Shown here piece by piece: positions 17,239 through 25,839 of a DNA stretch of 64,000 bases. Origin of the DNA: Drouetiella sp036703255 (GTDB taxonomy: Bacteria; Cyanobacteriota; Cyanobacteriia; Elainellales; Elainellaceae). Numbering within the stretch: the stretch's first letter is position 1; the number at the start of each line of letters is the position of its first letter. The notes under the pieces are model-generated. The model saw nothing but the letters and a program-made list of their open reading frames with translations. It searched no databases and was not told the origin of the DNA. A program made the position numbers and the translations under genes. Location of the stretch: the NCBI GenBank assembly GCA_036703255.1, contig DATNPL010000081.1, positions 1 to 64,000 on the forward strand, written 5' to 3'.

Positions 17239-18159
17239 ATGAGTATCCAACCTGGCGATCGATCTGCTGATGCCCCCAATGGATTTGATCCCGAAACTCT
17301 AGGACTCGCCTATGGATTTTGGGGTGTCCTGGTTTTTAGTCTCACCCTTCCAGCAACTCGTCTGGCCGTGGCTGAGTTAGACTCAACGTTCGTGGGGTTG
17401 GGACGAGCGATCGTCGCTTCTATTCTGGCAGCGCTGCTGTTGAAAATCACACGACAGCCTTTACCCGCCCAGCGGCATTTGCCCAGTTTGGCTGTCGTGG
17501 CTGCTGGAGGCATCATCGGGTTTCCGCTGCTGTCAGCCTGGGCAATGCGATCGCTACCTGCCTCTCATGGAGCGATCATTCTAGGAATTTTGCCCTTGGC
17601 TACGTCGCTGGCTGGGGCATTCAGGGCAGGCGATCGCCCCTCTGCTGCTTTTTGGCTTTGTAGTAGCTTGGGCAGTGCGATCGTGGTCGGCTTCACGGTC
17701 GTCTCTGGAGGAGGGACGATTCATCTAGCAGATTTGGCGTTGCTGGGGGCAGTTGCGGCTGCCGCTCTGGGATATGCCGAAGGCGGGCGGCTCTCACGGG
17801 AGATGGGAGGATGGCAGGTGATTTGCTGGGCGCTGGTCTTGTCGGCTCCAGTTTTGGCTGTGCCTGTGGCGATCGTTGTATCTCAGCAGGGGTTACACGC
17901 TTCTGGGTCAGCTTGGCTAGGGTTTGGCTATGTCAGCCTGTTCAGCATGTTTCTAGGATTTTTTGCCTGGCATCACGGATTGGCGATCGGGGGAGTTGCC
18001 CGCGTCAGCCAGATGCAGCTTTTACAGCCTTTCCTAACCATTTTTGCTTCTGCGCTATTTCTTCAAGAGCGCATCACAGGACTCACTATTGTTACAGCAC
18101 TAGCGGTTGTTGGGGTTGTTGCCTTGGGCAAGAAGGCTCCTATTGCCCGCGTCCATTAA
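17239..18159 (+). CDS. EamA-family (DMT superfamily) transporter
   Basis: This 306-residue inner-membrane protein has about ten hydrophobic segments arranged as two EamA repeats, with the recurring small-residue-rich pattern around LPASHGAIILGILPLATSL in the first half and GGVARVSQMQLLQPFLTIF in the second. The latter LLQP motif is the usual C-terminal signature of drug/metabolite transporters. Substrate cannot be predicted; relatives export amino acids or metabolites. The first 25 residues are hydrophilic. It lies directly after the ferredoxin gene remnant and so may originally have followed an intact ferredoxin gene. Confidence 0.9.
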   Translation: MSIQPGDRSADAPNGFDPETLGLAYGFWGVLVFSLTLPATRLAVAELDSTFVGLGRAIVASILAALLLKITRQPLPAQRHLPSLAVVAAGGIIGFPLLSAWAMRSLPASHGAIILGILPLATSLAGAFRAGDRPSAAFWLCSSLGSAIVVGFTVVSGGGTIHLADLALLGAVAAAALGYAEGGRLSREMGGWQVICWALVLSAPVLAVPVAIVVSQQGLHASGSAWLGFGYVSLFSMFLGFFAWHHGLAIGGVARVSQMQLLQPFLTIFASALFLQERITGLTIVTALAVVGVVALGKKAPIARVH

Positions 18160-18268
18160 TGAATTCATTAGTGGATGCACTATTCACTAATGAATTAATA
18201 ATCCGGTGTTGCTAACTTCCGGCATGACCTTTTTAGCCATTTCACTGGTTCAAACAGCTACCGATGGA

Positions 18269-19342
18269 TTATGGCGTTGATTTAGGAGTGTAAAAATCTC
18301 CATCTAGACCAACCATGTTTTCACACGACTTAGCTTGGCGAGAAATTTCCTCTAAATCTATTCCCTTTGCTTCTGTAAAGAAAGTGTATAAAAGATCTGC
18401 CTCTCTAAAGTCTGCACCTTCTAGATTTGCTTGGTCAAAGCGAGTTTGCCTACAATTTGCTCCTTGAAATTTTGCTCCTTTAAGCTTTGCTTGTTCAAAA
18501 TGAGAAGCAACCACATTGGTACCTTGAAAATTAGCGCTCTCAGCTGAAGCTCCTTCAAACATGGCAAACAGAAAATTTGCCCCTCGAAAATCTGCTTTAT
18601 CAAGATGTGCTGCTTTGAAATTAGCTCTTATCAGTATTGAGTTTTGAAGATCAACTTCTGAAAGCTCTGCCCCTTGAAGGTTAGTATCCTGGAAGTTCAC
18701 GCCTCTTAAATCGGCTTTGGGAGGAAGTACTAGTTTTCGTAAATCAGTTCTACTTAAATCAATTTTATAATCAGTACTATTGTGTGCGCGCTTCAAAGAT
18801 AAAATAACATTCATTGCTTCCTGAATATCTACCAGGAGCGGAAGGGCTTCCGTTGAATTTTCCTGTACTGCCGAAGTAGCTAAAGCTGATTTATTTCTAA
18901 TGTATGCAGCTAGTATATGTATTACTTGTCGCGTATCTTGTTCCTTATCTCTAGTGTGTTGTTCTAATCTGCTGATGCTGCTCACACGAATATATATATT
19001 TTCTGACTGTAATTGTTCGAGTGATTTATCGAAGCGTTCTTCTATCTGCTTATCCTTTGTAAACTTGTAGTTAAGAATAGAGAATCCACCAGTAATTAAG
19101 ATAAGTCCCATACCTTGAATCAGAGCGACACGAGCAGCAGTTTCAGCATCAAGTGCAGCCTTTTCCGCATTAATAATCTCTTGAACGGCAGCAGGGTTTT
19201 GTCTTCTGAGGGCAATCACTTCTTGCCTCAACGAGGCTACTTGGTACTGGGGAAGCCATATGAGGATTAGTACTAAGCTCAAAGCAGATATTATCCAAAC
19301 CCATTGCTTATTTTTAGGGAAAGCAAGTATTTTATCTAACAT
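18269..19342 (-). CDS. Membrane-anchored pentapeptide-repeat protein
   Basis: This 357-residue protein has two hydrophobic segments (about residues 14-30 and 73-91) separated by an Ala/Glu-rich helix. A cytoplasmic helical domain carries the segment RVSSISRLEQHTRDKEQDTR, and residues 198-330 form a run of pentapeptide repeats of the A(D/N)LxG type (for example ADLRG, ANFKA, ADFRG, ANLEG). Such repeats fold into a right-handed quadrilateral beta-helix, often used as an interaction surface. The two-helix membrane anchor plus pentapeptide domain is common in cyanobacteria, but function is unknown. The gene is clearly more AT-rich than its neighbours and has no HIP1 site, which suggests acquisition. 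Confidence 0.85.
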   Translation of the reverse strand: MLDKILAFPKNKQWVWIISALSLVLILIWLPQYQVASLRQEVIALRRQNPAAVQEIINAEKAALDAETAARVALIQGMGLILITGGFSILNYKFTKDKQIEERFDKSLEQLQSENIYIRVSSISRLEQHTRDKEQDTRQVIHILAAYIRNKSALATSAVQENSTEALPLLVDIQEAMNVILSLKRAHNSTDYKIDLSRTDLRKLVLPPKADLRGVNFQDTNLQGAELSEVDLQNSILIRANFKAAHLDKADFRGANFLFAMFEGASAESANFQGTNVVASHFEQAKLKGAKFQGANCRQTRFDQANLEGADFREADLLYTFFTEAKGIDLEEISRQAKSCENMVGLDGDFYTPKSTP

Positions 19343-20544
19343 TGGTTCCTATAGTAGCTACACTCTTTGTAGATAGTAGATATAAGGGTACTACATCTAT
19401 TTTTATATCAGAAATATAACTGTAGGCGAAATATGGAAGAGTTAATTCAGTTTCTCTGATTTTTATGTAAAGGTGACCACATACAGCGTAAGCCAATCAG
19501 GTTGCATCACCTGATTGTCAGGCAGTCTCCATAGCTTTAAGTGTTGCCTCAGCCAAGGTTGCTTCTCCTAGCAATGATTCGTAGAATGCCTCTGTGAAGA
19601 TGCAAACAGAAACGATCGCCCGCCTCAACAGCCATCCCGAAGTCGGCAGGTTCTATACCGACTACCAGGTGATGAACGAGAACAATTAGATTACAGCGAG
19701 TTGGGAAGCCGCTACTGTATCCCCGCTTCGGCTGCGACTCCAACTAAAGGCAGCTCAGAGTAGACTCCAAAACAAGATGCTCTTAGGTAGCTGGTGCAAA
19801 AGGTAAGACTTTACAGTTTTTTTATGATTCACTCCAGAGATCGGTAATCCCTCTGAGGGAATTGAGGAGTCAGATGGTACACTACAAGAGTAGATGTTGA
19901 GAAAGGTTGCAGTGCGTTGAAACACTTTCCCTCAATCGCTTTTCCTTGGATGCCTCTGTGGTATCTAGAGACAAAGCTACAGCGTAGGCGGATGACTGAC
20001 CCGGCGCTGTCTTGGGTAGACCGCTGTGAAGGACCCAGTATAAGCTGATCGACCTGTAATTACAGTTTGCGGATGGTTGAGTCGTTCTGCTGAAGATTTC
20101 GCCCTCAAGAAGTTAGGTATCGACATACTCGATATCGACAAGGCTAGATATTTTATCTTTAGCGTTCTGGCAAACTCGGTCGATCAGATACTTTGCGAAG
20201 AGTTTTATTAATTCAATAGCCAAGCTGAAAGGAATCAGGCTGAAATGTAAAGCCCAATCCTGGATGCGTAATGGTGAGTACAGTGCCTTAACAAACAGGC
20301 TCTAAAGGGTTGACTTCTGGGTAAGTTAACTTCAAGGGCTAGTTCTAAGGGTTAGTGCTGGGGCTGCACTTGAAAATCAAGTTGCCGATCGCCCTTCATG
20401 TCTCCAGGTTTCTGGTGCCATAAGCACTTGTCTGCACCGCATTGCGCCTCTGCAAAAGATTGCCGCGCCCAAGCATCGCCCAAATTCCGATTCCCGTCCT
20501 TACTCAGATGCTTTTATGCATTTCAATCTTTTTGGAGATCCATC
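19343..20544. other. 1.2-kb stretch without a convincing gene
   Basis: Neither strand has a credible frame. A 29-codon frame at 19600-19689 (MQTETIARLNSHPEVG...) looks protein-like and may be a gene remnant. An 8-bp inverted repeat with a 6-nt loop lies at 19495-19516. The part from about 19840 to 20340 has several short self-complementary segments and could hold a structured RNA or a long 5' leader for the following gene, but it matches no RNA family I can recognise. A run of HIP1-like sites is absent from most of it. Confidence 0.5.
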
Positions 20545-21762
20545 ATGTCTAAACTGCTCAGCCGCAAAATTGCACCCGCCCCCATGCCTGCCGAAATCAG
20601 TGTCGTTGACCTGATTGACGGCTACTTTACCGCCTACAATTCAGCGCGTCTGCGAGAAATCTGCCACCTCCTGAGCCAAGAAGTCATGCGCGATGGCGTC
20701 ACGGTTGGCATGAGCCTGTCCGGTGCGATGACACCTGCCGGGTTTGGAGTATCGGTTTTGGCTCCTTTGATGCGTCATGGCTTTGTCGATTGGATCATCA
20801 GCACAGGTGCCAATCTTTATCACGACATGCACTATGGCTTGGGGCTGGATCTGTACTCTAGCAACCCCTTTGTAGATGATGTGAAACTGCGCCAAGAAGG
20901 GCGGATTCGCATCTACGACATTGTGTTTGGCTACGATGTGCTGCTCGAAACGGACGCATTTATCCGAGAGCTGCTTCGAGCTGAGCCATTTCAGAAGCGC
21001 ATGGGTACGGCTGAGTTTCATCACCTGCTGGGCAAATACGTCCATGAAGTTGAAAAACAGCTTGGGGTGAAAAATCCTTGCTTGCTCTCTACAGCCTACG
21101 AGTGCGGCGTTCCTATCTACACCTCTTCTCCGGGAGATAGCTCGATCGGCATGAACGTTGCAGCGCTGGCGTTAGAAGGTTCCAAGCTGGTGATTGACCC
21201 TTCAATTGATGTCAATGAAACGGCAGCGATCGCCTATGCAGCACGCGATGTTGATGCCAACGGCGTAGAGGGTAAGAGCGCAGCGCTGATCATTGGCGGC
21301 GGTAGCCCTAAGAATTTCCTGCTGCAAACTCAGCCGCAAATTCACGAGGTGCTGGGACTAGAAGAGCGGGGGCATGATTACTTTATTCAGGTAACGGATG
21401 CCCGCCCTGACACAGGTGGACTCTCTGGCGCAACGCCCGCAGAGGCAGTGAGCTGGGGCAAAATTGATCCCGATGAGTTACCTAGCACCGTTGTTTGTTA
21501 CACCGACAGCACGATCGCTTTACCCATCCTCACGGCCTATGTGGTCAACCAGTGTCCTCCTCGTTCCTTAAAGCGTCTGTACGATCGTCGGGAAGAACTC
21601 CTAGAGCGGTTGCGATCGGATTATCTCGCTGCAAAAGCCTCACAACCTGAGCAGCCGACGGCCGCAGTGGCTAAGACCCTGACAGAACAGCCAACTTGGG
21701 AATCTAGACAGCCTGTTCCGACCTATCCTTGCGGTACACCGATTCACAATGGGCATCGGTAA
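20545..21762 (+). CDS. Deoxyhypusine synthase-family protein (SpeY-like)
   Basis: This 405-residue protein is a bacterial member of the deoxyhypusine synthase family. The catalytic lysine region is kept as IIGGGSPKNFLLQTQ (Lys256, counted from ATG 20545). Bacteria lack the eIF5A substrate. Several bacterial relatives act as homospermidine or spermidine-pathway aminobutyltransferases that use NAD, so a polyamine role is likely but unproven. I chose ATG 20545 because GGAG lies 9 nt upstream and the protein from there begins like relatives (MSKLLSRKIAPAPMPAE). An upstream in-frame start at 20398 adds residues that look non-coding. The C-terminal 45 residues are low-complexity. It converges on infB across three hairpins. 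Confidence 0.9.
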   Translation: MSKLLSRKIAPAPMPAEISVVDLIDGYFTAYNSARLREICHLLSQEVMRDGVTVGMSLSGAMTPAGFGVSVLAPLMRHGFVDWIISTGANLYHDMHYGLGLDLYSSNPFVDDVKLRQEGRIRIYDIVFGYDVLLETDAFIRELLRAEPFQKRMGTAEFHHLLGKYVHEVEKQLGVKNPCLLSTAYECGVPIYTSSPGDSSIGMNVAALALEGSKLVIDPSIDVNETAAIAYAARDVDANGVEGKSAALIIGGGSPKNFLLQTQPQIHEVLGLEERGHDYFIQVTDARPDTGGLSGATPAEAVSWGKIDPDELPSTVVCYTDSTIALPILTAYVVNQCPPRSLKRLYDRREELLERLRSDYLAAKASQPEQPTAAVAKTLTEQPTWESRQPVPTYPCGTPIHNGHR

Positions 21763-21786
21763 GCATAGCTGTAGCCATCACTCTTA

Positions 21787-21829
21787 GGACATTTTTGTGG
21801 GTGCGCTCCGCGCACCCACAAAAATGTCC
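21787..21829. terminator. 20-bp stem hairpin downstream of the deoxyhypusine synthase-like gene
   Basis: The arms 21787-21806 and 21810-21829 are perfectly complementary (tip GTGCGC-TCC-GCGCAC). It is the first of three hairpins between two convergent genes. Confidence 0.7.
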
Positions 21830-21860
21830 CCGTCCTAACACCGTCCTAATAGTAGAAGAC

Positions 21861-21897
21861 CAATAAAAAGGGAGGCCATGAGCCTCCCTTTTTATTG
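21861..21897. terminator. Bidirectional Rho-independent terminator
   Basis: A perfect 16-bp stem (21861-21876 with 21882-21897) has GGGAGGC at its core flanked by AAAAA and TTTTT, so it gives a T-run on both strands. It can end both the plus-strand deoxyhypusine synthase-like transcript and the minus-strand infB operon. Confidence 0.85.
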
Positions 21898-21923
21898 CTG
21901 TACCCACTTTGCTTAGAGAGTTT

Positions 21924-21950
21924 TTGGTAGTGCGCTTTGCGCACTACCAA
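21924..21950. terminator. 12-bp hairpin with GCGC-TTT-GCGC tip, end of infB
   Basis: TTGGTAGTGCGC (21924-21935) pairs with GCGCACTACCAA (21939-21950) around a TTT loop, 6 nt from the infB stop codon. The same tip with different outer stems recurs at 43275-43303 and, as its complement, at 63424-63462. Confidence 0.7.
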
Positions 21951-21955
21951 TAGGA

Positions 21956-24900
21956 CTACACCGAGAGAGTCCGACGCTTCGAGACCAGACGGAAGGCATC
22001 TACCAGATCGCCCTCAACCCAATCCTTGAAGTTGTCTAGACCAATACCGCACTCATAACCCGAGTTAACTTCCTTCACATCATCTTTCATCCGTTTCAGG
22101 GAGTCTAGATTGCCCTCATGCACAACGACATTCTTGCGTAAGACTCGGACACGGCAGTTGCGGACAATCTTGCCAGACAGGACATAACACCCTGCCACTG
22201 CACCCCGACCGACGGGGAAGACGGCGCGTACTTCGATCTGACCCAGTGGCTCTTCCACCATCTCTGGATCGAGCAGGCCCTCCATTGCCGCCTGGATATC
22301 TTCCAGCAGTTTGTAGATGATGTTGTAGTCCCGCACATCTACCCCTGCGGTATCTGCCGCTAAGCGCGCACCGCTTGCAAAGGTGGTATTAAAGCCCACA
22401 ATGACTGCCGAGCTAGCGGCTGCTAGATCAACATCAGTCTCAGTGATTTCACCAGGCGCAGCCAGCAAGACGCGCACCTGAACTTCCTTCTGAGGCAGCT
22501 GTTGCAGAGCACCCAAGAGCGCTTCGACAGAACCCTGAACGTCAGCCTTCAAGATGAGGTTGAGTTCTTTAAGCTCACCCTCTTGAGCCTGAGCCGAGAT
22601 TGTATTGAGGCTGACCCGACGAGAAGCCATAGCCTGCTGGAGGCGAGACTGACGCTGCTGATCCATCCGACTCGAAGCAACTGCACGAGCCTCTTTCTCA
22701 TCAGCATAGACTTCAAACTCATCACCCGCTGCCGGAACATCGCCTAGCCCTAGCACCTCTACCGCAAAGGAAGGAGAGGCAGCTGTGACGCGCTTACCGC
22801 GATCGTCCACCATCGCCCGCACCTTACCAAACACAGAGCCAGCCACCAGAATGTTACCGACCTTGAGGGTACCGTTCTGAATGATCAGCGTCGCTACTGG
22901 GCCACGAGATTTGTCCAAGTTGGCTTCAATCACGGTACCGCGAGCTGAGCGATCGGGGTTAGCACTCAGATCTTCAACTTCTGCCACTAGCAGAATCATT
23001 TCCAGCAGCGTATCCAGATTTTCACCATTGATAGCGCTCACCGGAACCATGATCGTATCGCCGCCCCATTCTTCAGAGACTAGGCCATATTCAGTCAGCT
23101 CTTGCTTAACCCGTTCAGGCTGTGCGCCCTCTTTATCGATCTTGTTGATCGCCACAATGAGCGGCACTCCCGCAGCTTTAGCATGGCTAATGGCCTCTAT
23201 GGTCTGAGGACGAACGCCATCATCAGCGGCTACTACGAGAATGGCAATGTCTGTCACCCTCGCACCCCGTGCCCGCATAGCCGTAAAGGCTTCGTGACCC
23301 GGAGTATCTAAGAAGACCACTTGCTGATTCTTGCCATCATGCTCTACATCGACATGATAAGCACCGATGTGTTGCGTAATGCCTCCCGCCTCGCCTTGTG
23401 CCACCTTGGTTTTGCGGATGGAATCGAGCAGTGTCGTCTTACCATGATCGACGTGACCCATGATCGTGACGACAGGCGGACGGCGCTGGAGGCTGTCCAT
23501 GTCAGCGAAGTCCAGCATTTCTGTGACTTTCTTAGCTTCGGCCTCAGCCTCACCCGTTTCCACCTCAATCTCAAATTCTTTAGCCACCATAGCGGCCGTT
23601 GGAATATCAAGAATTTGGTTAATGTTGGCCGCAATACCCTTAATAAACAGAACCTTAATCAGCTCGGTTTCAGGCACAACTAGCAAGTCTGCTAAATCAT
23701 GCACAGACAGGCTGTTCGTCAAGACCAAATGCTCAGGACGCTGACGCACTTCTTCTTGCCGCCGATCGCGCCGGAAGCCTCTAGAGGAAGACTCGCCGCC
23801 CGTCGATCGCTTGTTTCTCTGGGGTGCAGCAGCCGTTGGCTTACTCACCTGACCGGGTTTGCCCTTGGGCTTGGGCGGACGCGCTAGAGAGAGACTGACC
23901 TGAATTGGGCTAGGCTCATCACTGTTGCTATCATCCTCATCCAGCAGCGTTTCTAGATCGATTTCATCATCATCCTCTACAACCGTTTGAGTCCGGCTCC
24001 GCTTCGCTTTCGGAGCAGCAGCCTTAGCGCTTTCTGCCTCTTCCTCTTCTTCCTCCCAAGATTTGTTTCGCTTGGGTGGACGAGGCGGTGTGGGACGACG
24101 TAGATCATCAGTCCCGTCTGCTCCACCTGAAGGTGCTCCAGGGGTGACTGCTACCTTACCGCTGTCGTCAGTGCCGCCGCTGGGGCGAACGGGCTTAAGC
24201 CGCAGTTCGATCGCAGGCTTGGGTCTGAGGGCAGTTTCGCCGCCCGCTGAGCGATCGACCCGCCGAGGCGCATCCTTAATCGGAGCAGCTACGCCAGAGC
24301 GAACGGGTTCCCGCAGGCCATCGCCTTGACCTTCAGAGGTAGCCGTCTTGGCACGCTTCAGCAAAGGGCGACTGACTAAGTTCGGCAGAGGTGCATCGGC
24401 TCTGGCCGCAGGACGAGGCGGTGGGGTCAACTCAGCTGGCTCGACGGTCTTAATGGCGATCGGCTCTGCAACCTGAACTTCAGGAAGCTCGACGGCAGTT
24501 TCTTGCTGCTCTTCTAGCTCGGGCGTTAGCTCATCCAGAGCTTCCTCTTCCACCAAAGACATGACATCTGAAGAACTGGCCGCAGGAGCGGGAGCGCTGT
24601 TGGGACTCGCCGCTCTGACCGGGCGAACGGGCAGGCTAGGCTTAACGACTGCCCGAGGAGGTGAGGTAGGTGAAGCGCCATTTTCAGAGTCTAATTCCGC
24701 ATCAGGTCGCCTGGGAGGCTCAGCTAGAGGACGGTTGCGGCGAATCTCTAGAATCTGCTGCTTTTTGACAGGAGGAGGAGAAATCGACTGCCTCGGGGCA
24801 GTTGCGGGCGCAGAAGGGGCGGGATTGGGCCTGGAAGCGGAAGGCGAGTGCACATGCTTTTCGGCAGCAACTCGAATTCGTGCTGCTTCAGATTCTGTAA

Positions 24901-25018
24901 TCGTGCTGCTGTGACTTTTGACCGAAATACTTAGCTGATCACAGACTGCTAAAAGTTCTCTGTTATCCAAATTCAATTCCTTTGACAACTCGTATATTCT
25001 CACTTTTCCGTTGTTCAT
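21956..25018 (-). CDS. infB: Translation initiation factor IF-2
   Basis: This 1020-residue GTPase brings initiator tRNA to the ribosome. The G domain shows GHVDHGKTTLLDSIRK (G1), DTPGHEAFTAMRARG (G3) and NKIDKEGA (G4), followed by the domains that bind fMet-tRNA. The N-terminal domain is long and rich in Pro, Ala and charged residues, as is normal for cyanobacterial IF-2, and begins with the conserved MNNGKVRIYELSKEL. It is the last gene of the rimP-nusA-ylxR-infB unit, separated from ylxR by a longer gap (363 bp) that may hold an extra promoter. Three hairpins follow the stop. Confidence 0.98.
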   Translation of the reverse strand: MNNGKVRIYELSKELNLDNRELLAVCDQLSISVKSHSSTITESEAARIRVAAEKHVHSPSASRPNPAPSAPATAPRQSISPPPVKKQQILEIRRNRPLAEPPRRPDAELDSENGASPTSPPRAVVKPSLPVRPVRAASPNSAPAPAASSSDVMSLVEEEALDELTPELEEQQETAVELPEVQVAEPIAIKTVEPAELTPPPRPAARADAPLPNLVSRPLLKRAKTATSEGQGDGLREPVRSGVAAPIKDAPRRVDRSAGGETALRPKPAIELRLKPVRPSGGTDDSGKVAVTPGAPSGGADGTDDLRRPTPPRPPKRNKSWEEEEEEAESAKAAAPKAKRSRTQTVVEDDDEIDLETLLDEDDSNSDEPSPIQVSLSLARPPKPKGKPGQVSKPTAAAPQRNKRSTGGESSSRGFRRDRRQEEVRQRPEHLVLTNSLSVHDLADLLVVPETELIKVLFIKGIAANINQILDIPTAAMVAKEFEIEVETGEAEAEAKKVTEMLDFADMDSLQRRPPVVTIMGHVDHGKTTLLDSIRKTKVAQGEAGGITQHIGAYHVDVEHDGKNQQVVFLDTPGHEAFTAMRARGARVTDIAILVVAADDGVRPQTIEAISHAKAAGVPLIVAINKIDKEGAQPERVKQELTEYGLVSEEWGGDTIMVPVSAINGENLDTLLEMILLVAEVEDLSANPDRSARGTVIEANLDKSRGPVATLIIQNGTLKVGNILVAGSVFGKVRAMVDDRGKRVTAASPSFAVEVLGLGDVPAAGDEFEVYADEKEARAVASSRMDQQRQSRLQQAMASRRVSLNTISAQAQEGELKELNLILKADVQGSVEALLGALQQLPQKEVQVRVLLAAPGEITETDVDLAAASSAVIVGFNTTFASGARLAADTAGVDVRDYNIIYKLLEDIQAAMEGLLDPEMVEEPLGQIEVRAVFPVGRGAVAGCYVLSGKIVRNCRVRVLRKNVVVHEGNLDSLKRMKDDVKEVNSGYECGIGLDNFKDWVEGDLVDAFRLVSKRRTLSV

Positions 25019-25381
25019 CCACTACTTCCTCTGCGTCCCGATTGATTCTACATAATGACCTACTGTTTTTGTTAAGACTACGCTCAAGATCCTTAGATTT
25101 GAATGCAAATGCTCATGCTCAAGCCGCTAGTCACACTGTTGTAAAAGCCTGTTTTCGACTGCGCTAGATTCAACCTCAAATGGGCTGAGGGAACCGCTGC
25201 ACGTAGAAAATTCGACGCTTTCTCAACCTGCTAAGATAGCTTTCTCTCCCATATTGCACGAATTTCCAGAAAAATGGAGGCAGCTTTTGGGCAGGATCTT
25301 TCCTCTTCAGAGCCACAACGCTCAGCCAGAGACTGCATGAGTTGGCAGTCTATCCGACCTTAAGCGATCGCCCCATCGTTG
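25019..25381. other. Gap between ylxR and infB
   Basis: This 363-bp gap lies inside what is otherwise a tight operon. I see no credible frame on the minus strand. A long leader or an internal promoter for infB is plausible, but no clear promoter elements are visible. Confidence 0.5.
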
Positions 25382-25831
25382 TCACTCGACCTCCCGCAAC
25401 GTCACATCCTTCAAGTTTCTAGTTTCGATGTCGTTTATCCTTCTATCTTGCTTGTCTGTTCTACTAGTTTGGCTGCTTTCTGGCTTAGCCGCTTTTTGAT
25501 GACTGCTTTCTGCCCTGGCGCTCTCGGTTATGGCGCTGTCTGTTGCAGTACTTTCAACCATCGTACTTCCTATCATCCTATCTGAGGCGGATAGGTGTTG
25601 CCACAGCGTTTGATAGATCTCTAGGGGAATCGCTGCTTTTAGCGATCGCCCTAGACGGTCTTTTTTTTGAGCCAATTGCAGGCAGCTATGCTGTGGACAT
25701 AGGTAAACCGATCGACCCATACCTTTTTCTAATTGTACCGTCCGAGATGGAAACACTCGAACAATTCGCCAAAAGTCTGCCTTGGGAGCGATCTTGCGAC
25801 AGCTCACACAGCGGCGTTGGTTGGGTCGCAT
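25382..25831 (-). CDS. ylxR: YlxR family RNA-binding protein
   Basis: This 149-residue protein starts with the YlxR hallmark RPNQRRCVSCRKIAPKADFW followed by GRSVYLCPQHSCLQLAQKKD, including the GRxxY/C region. In other bacteria YlxR (RnpM) binds RNase P RNA or acts as a nucleoid-linked regulator. The conserved domain is about 90 residues. The remaining 55 are a Ser/Ala/Glu/Thr-rich, repeat-like tail (TESARAES, KPESSQTS) that the typical family member lacks. Position between nusA and infB, 8 nt after nusA, is the classical one. Confidence 0.93.
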   Translation of the reverse strand: MRPNQRRCVSCRKIAPKADFWRIVRVFPSRTVQLEKGMGRSVYLCPQHSCLQLAQKKDRLGRSLKAAIPLEIYQTLWQHLSASDRMIGSTMVESTATDSAITESARAESSHQKAAKPESSQTSRTDKQDRRINDIETRNLKDVTLREVE

Positions 25832-25839
25832 AGGGTGTC

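Noticed and set aside
11009..17250. Two minus-strand frames (11009-11281 and 16960-17250) encode similar peptides containing WLRELRRL and WGRLWQSMGEKG, as if a repeated small gene family.
   Set aside because: They are antisense to the two copies of the ferredoxin gene 3' end; their similarity is fully explained by the 223-bp direct repeat.
22502..24914. Long plus-strand frames within infB, some rich in Gly, Arg and Ala.
   Set aside because: They are shadows of the low-complexity IF-2 N-terminal region and have no ribosome-binding sites or motifs.
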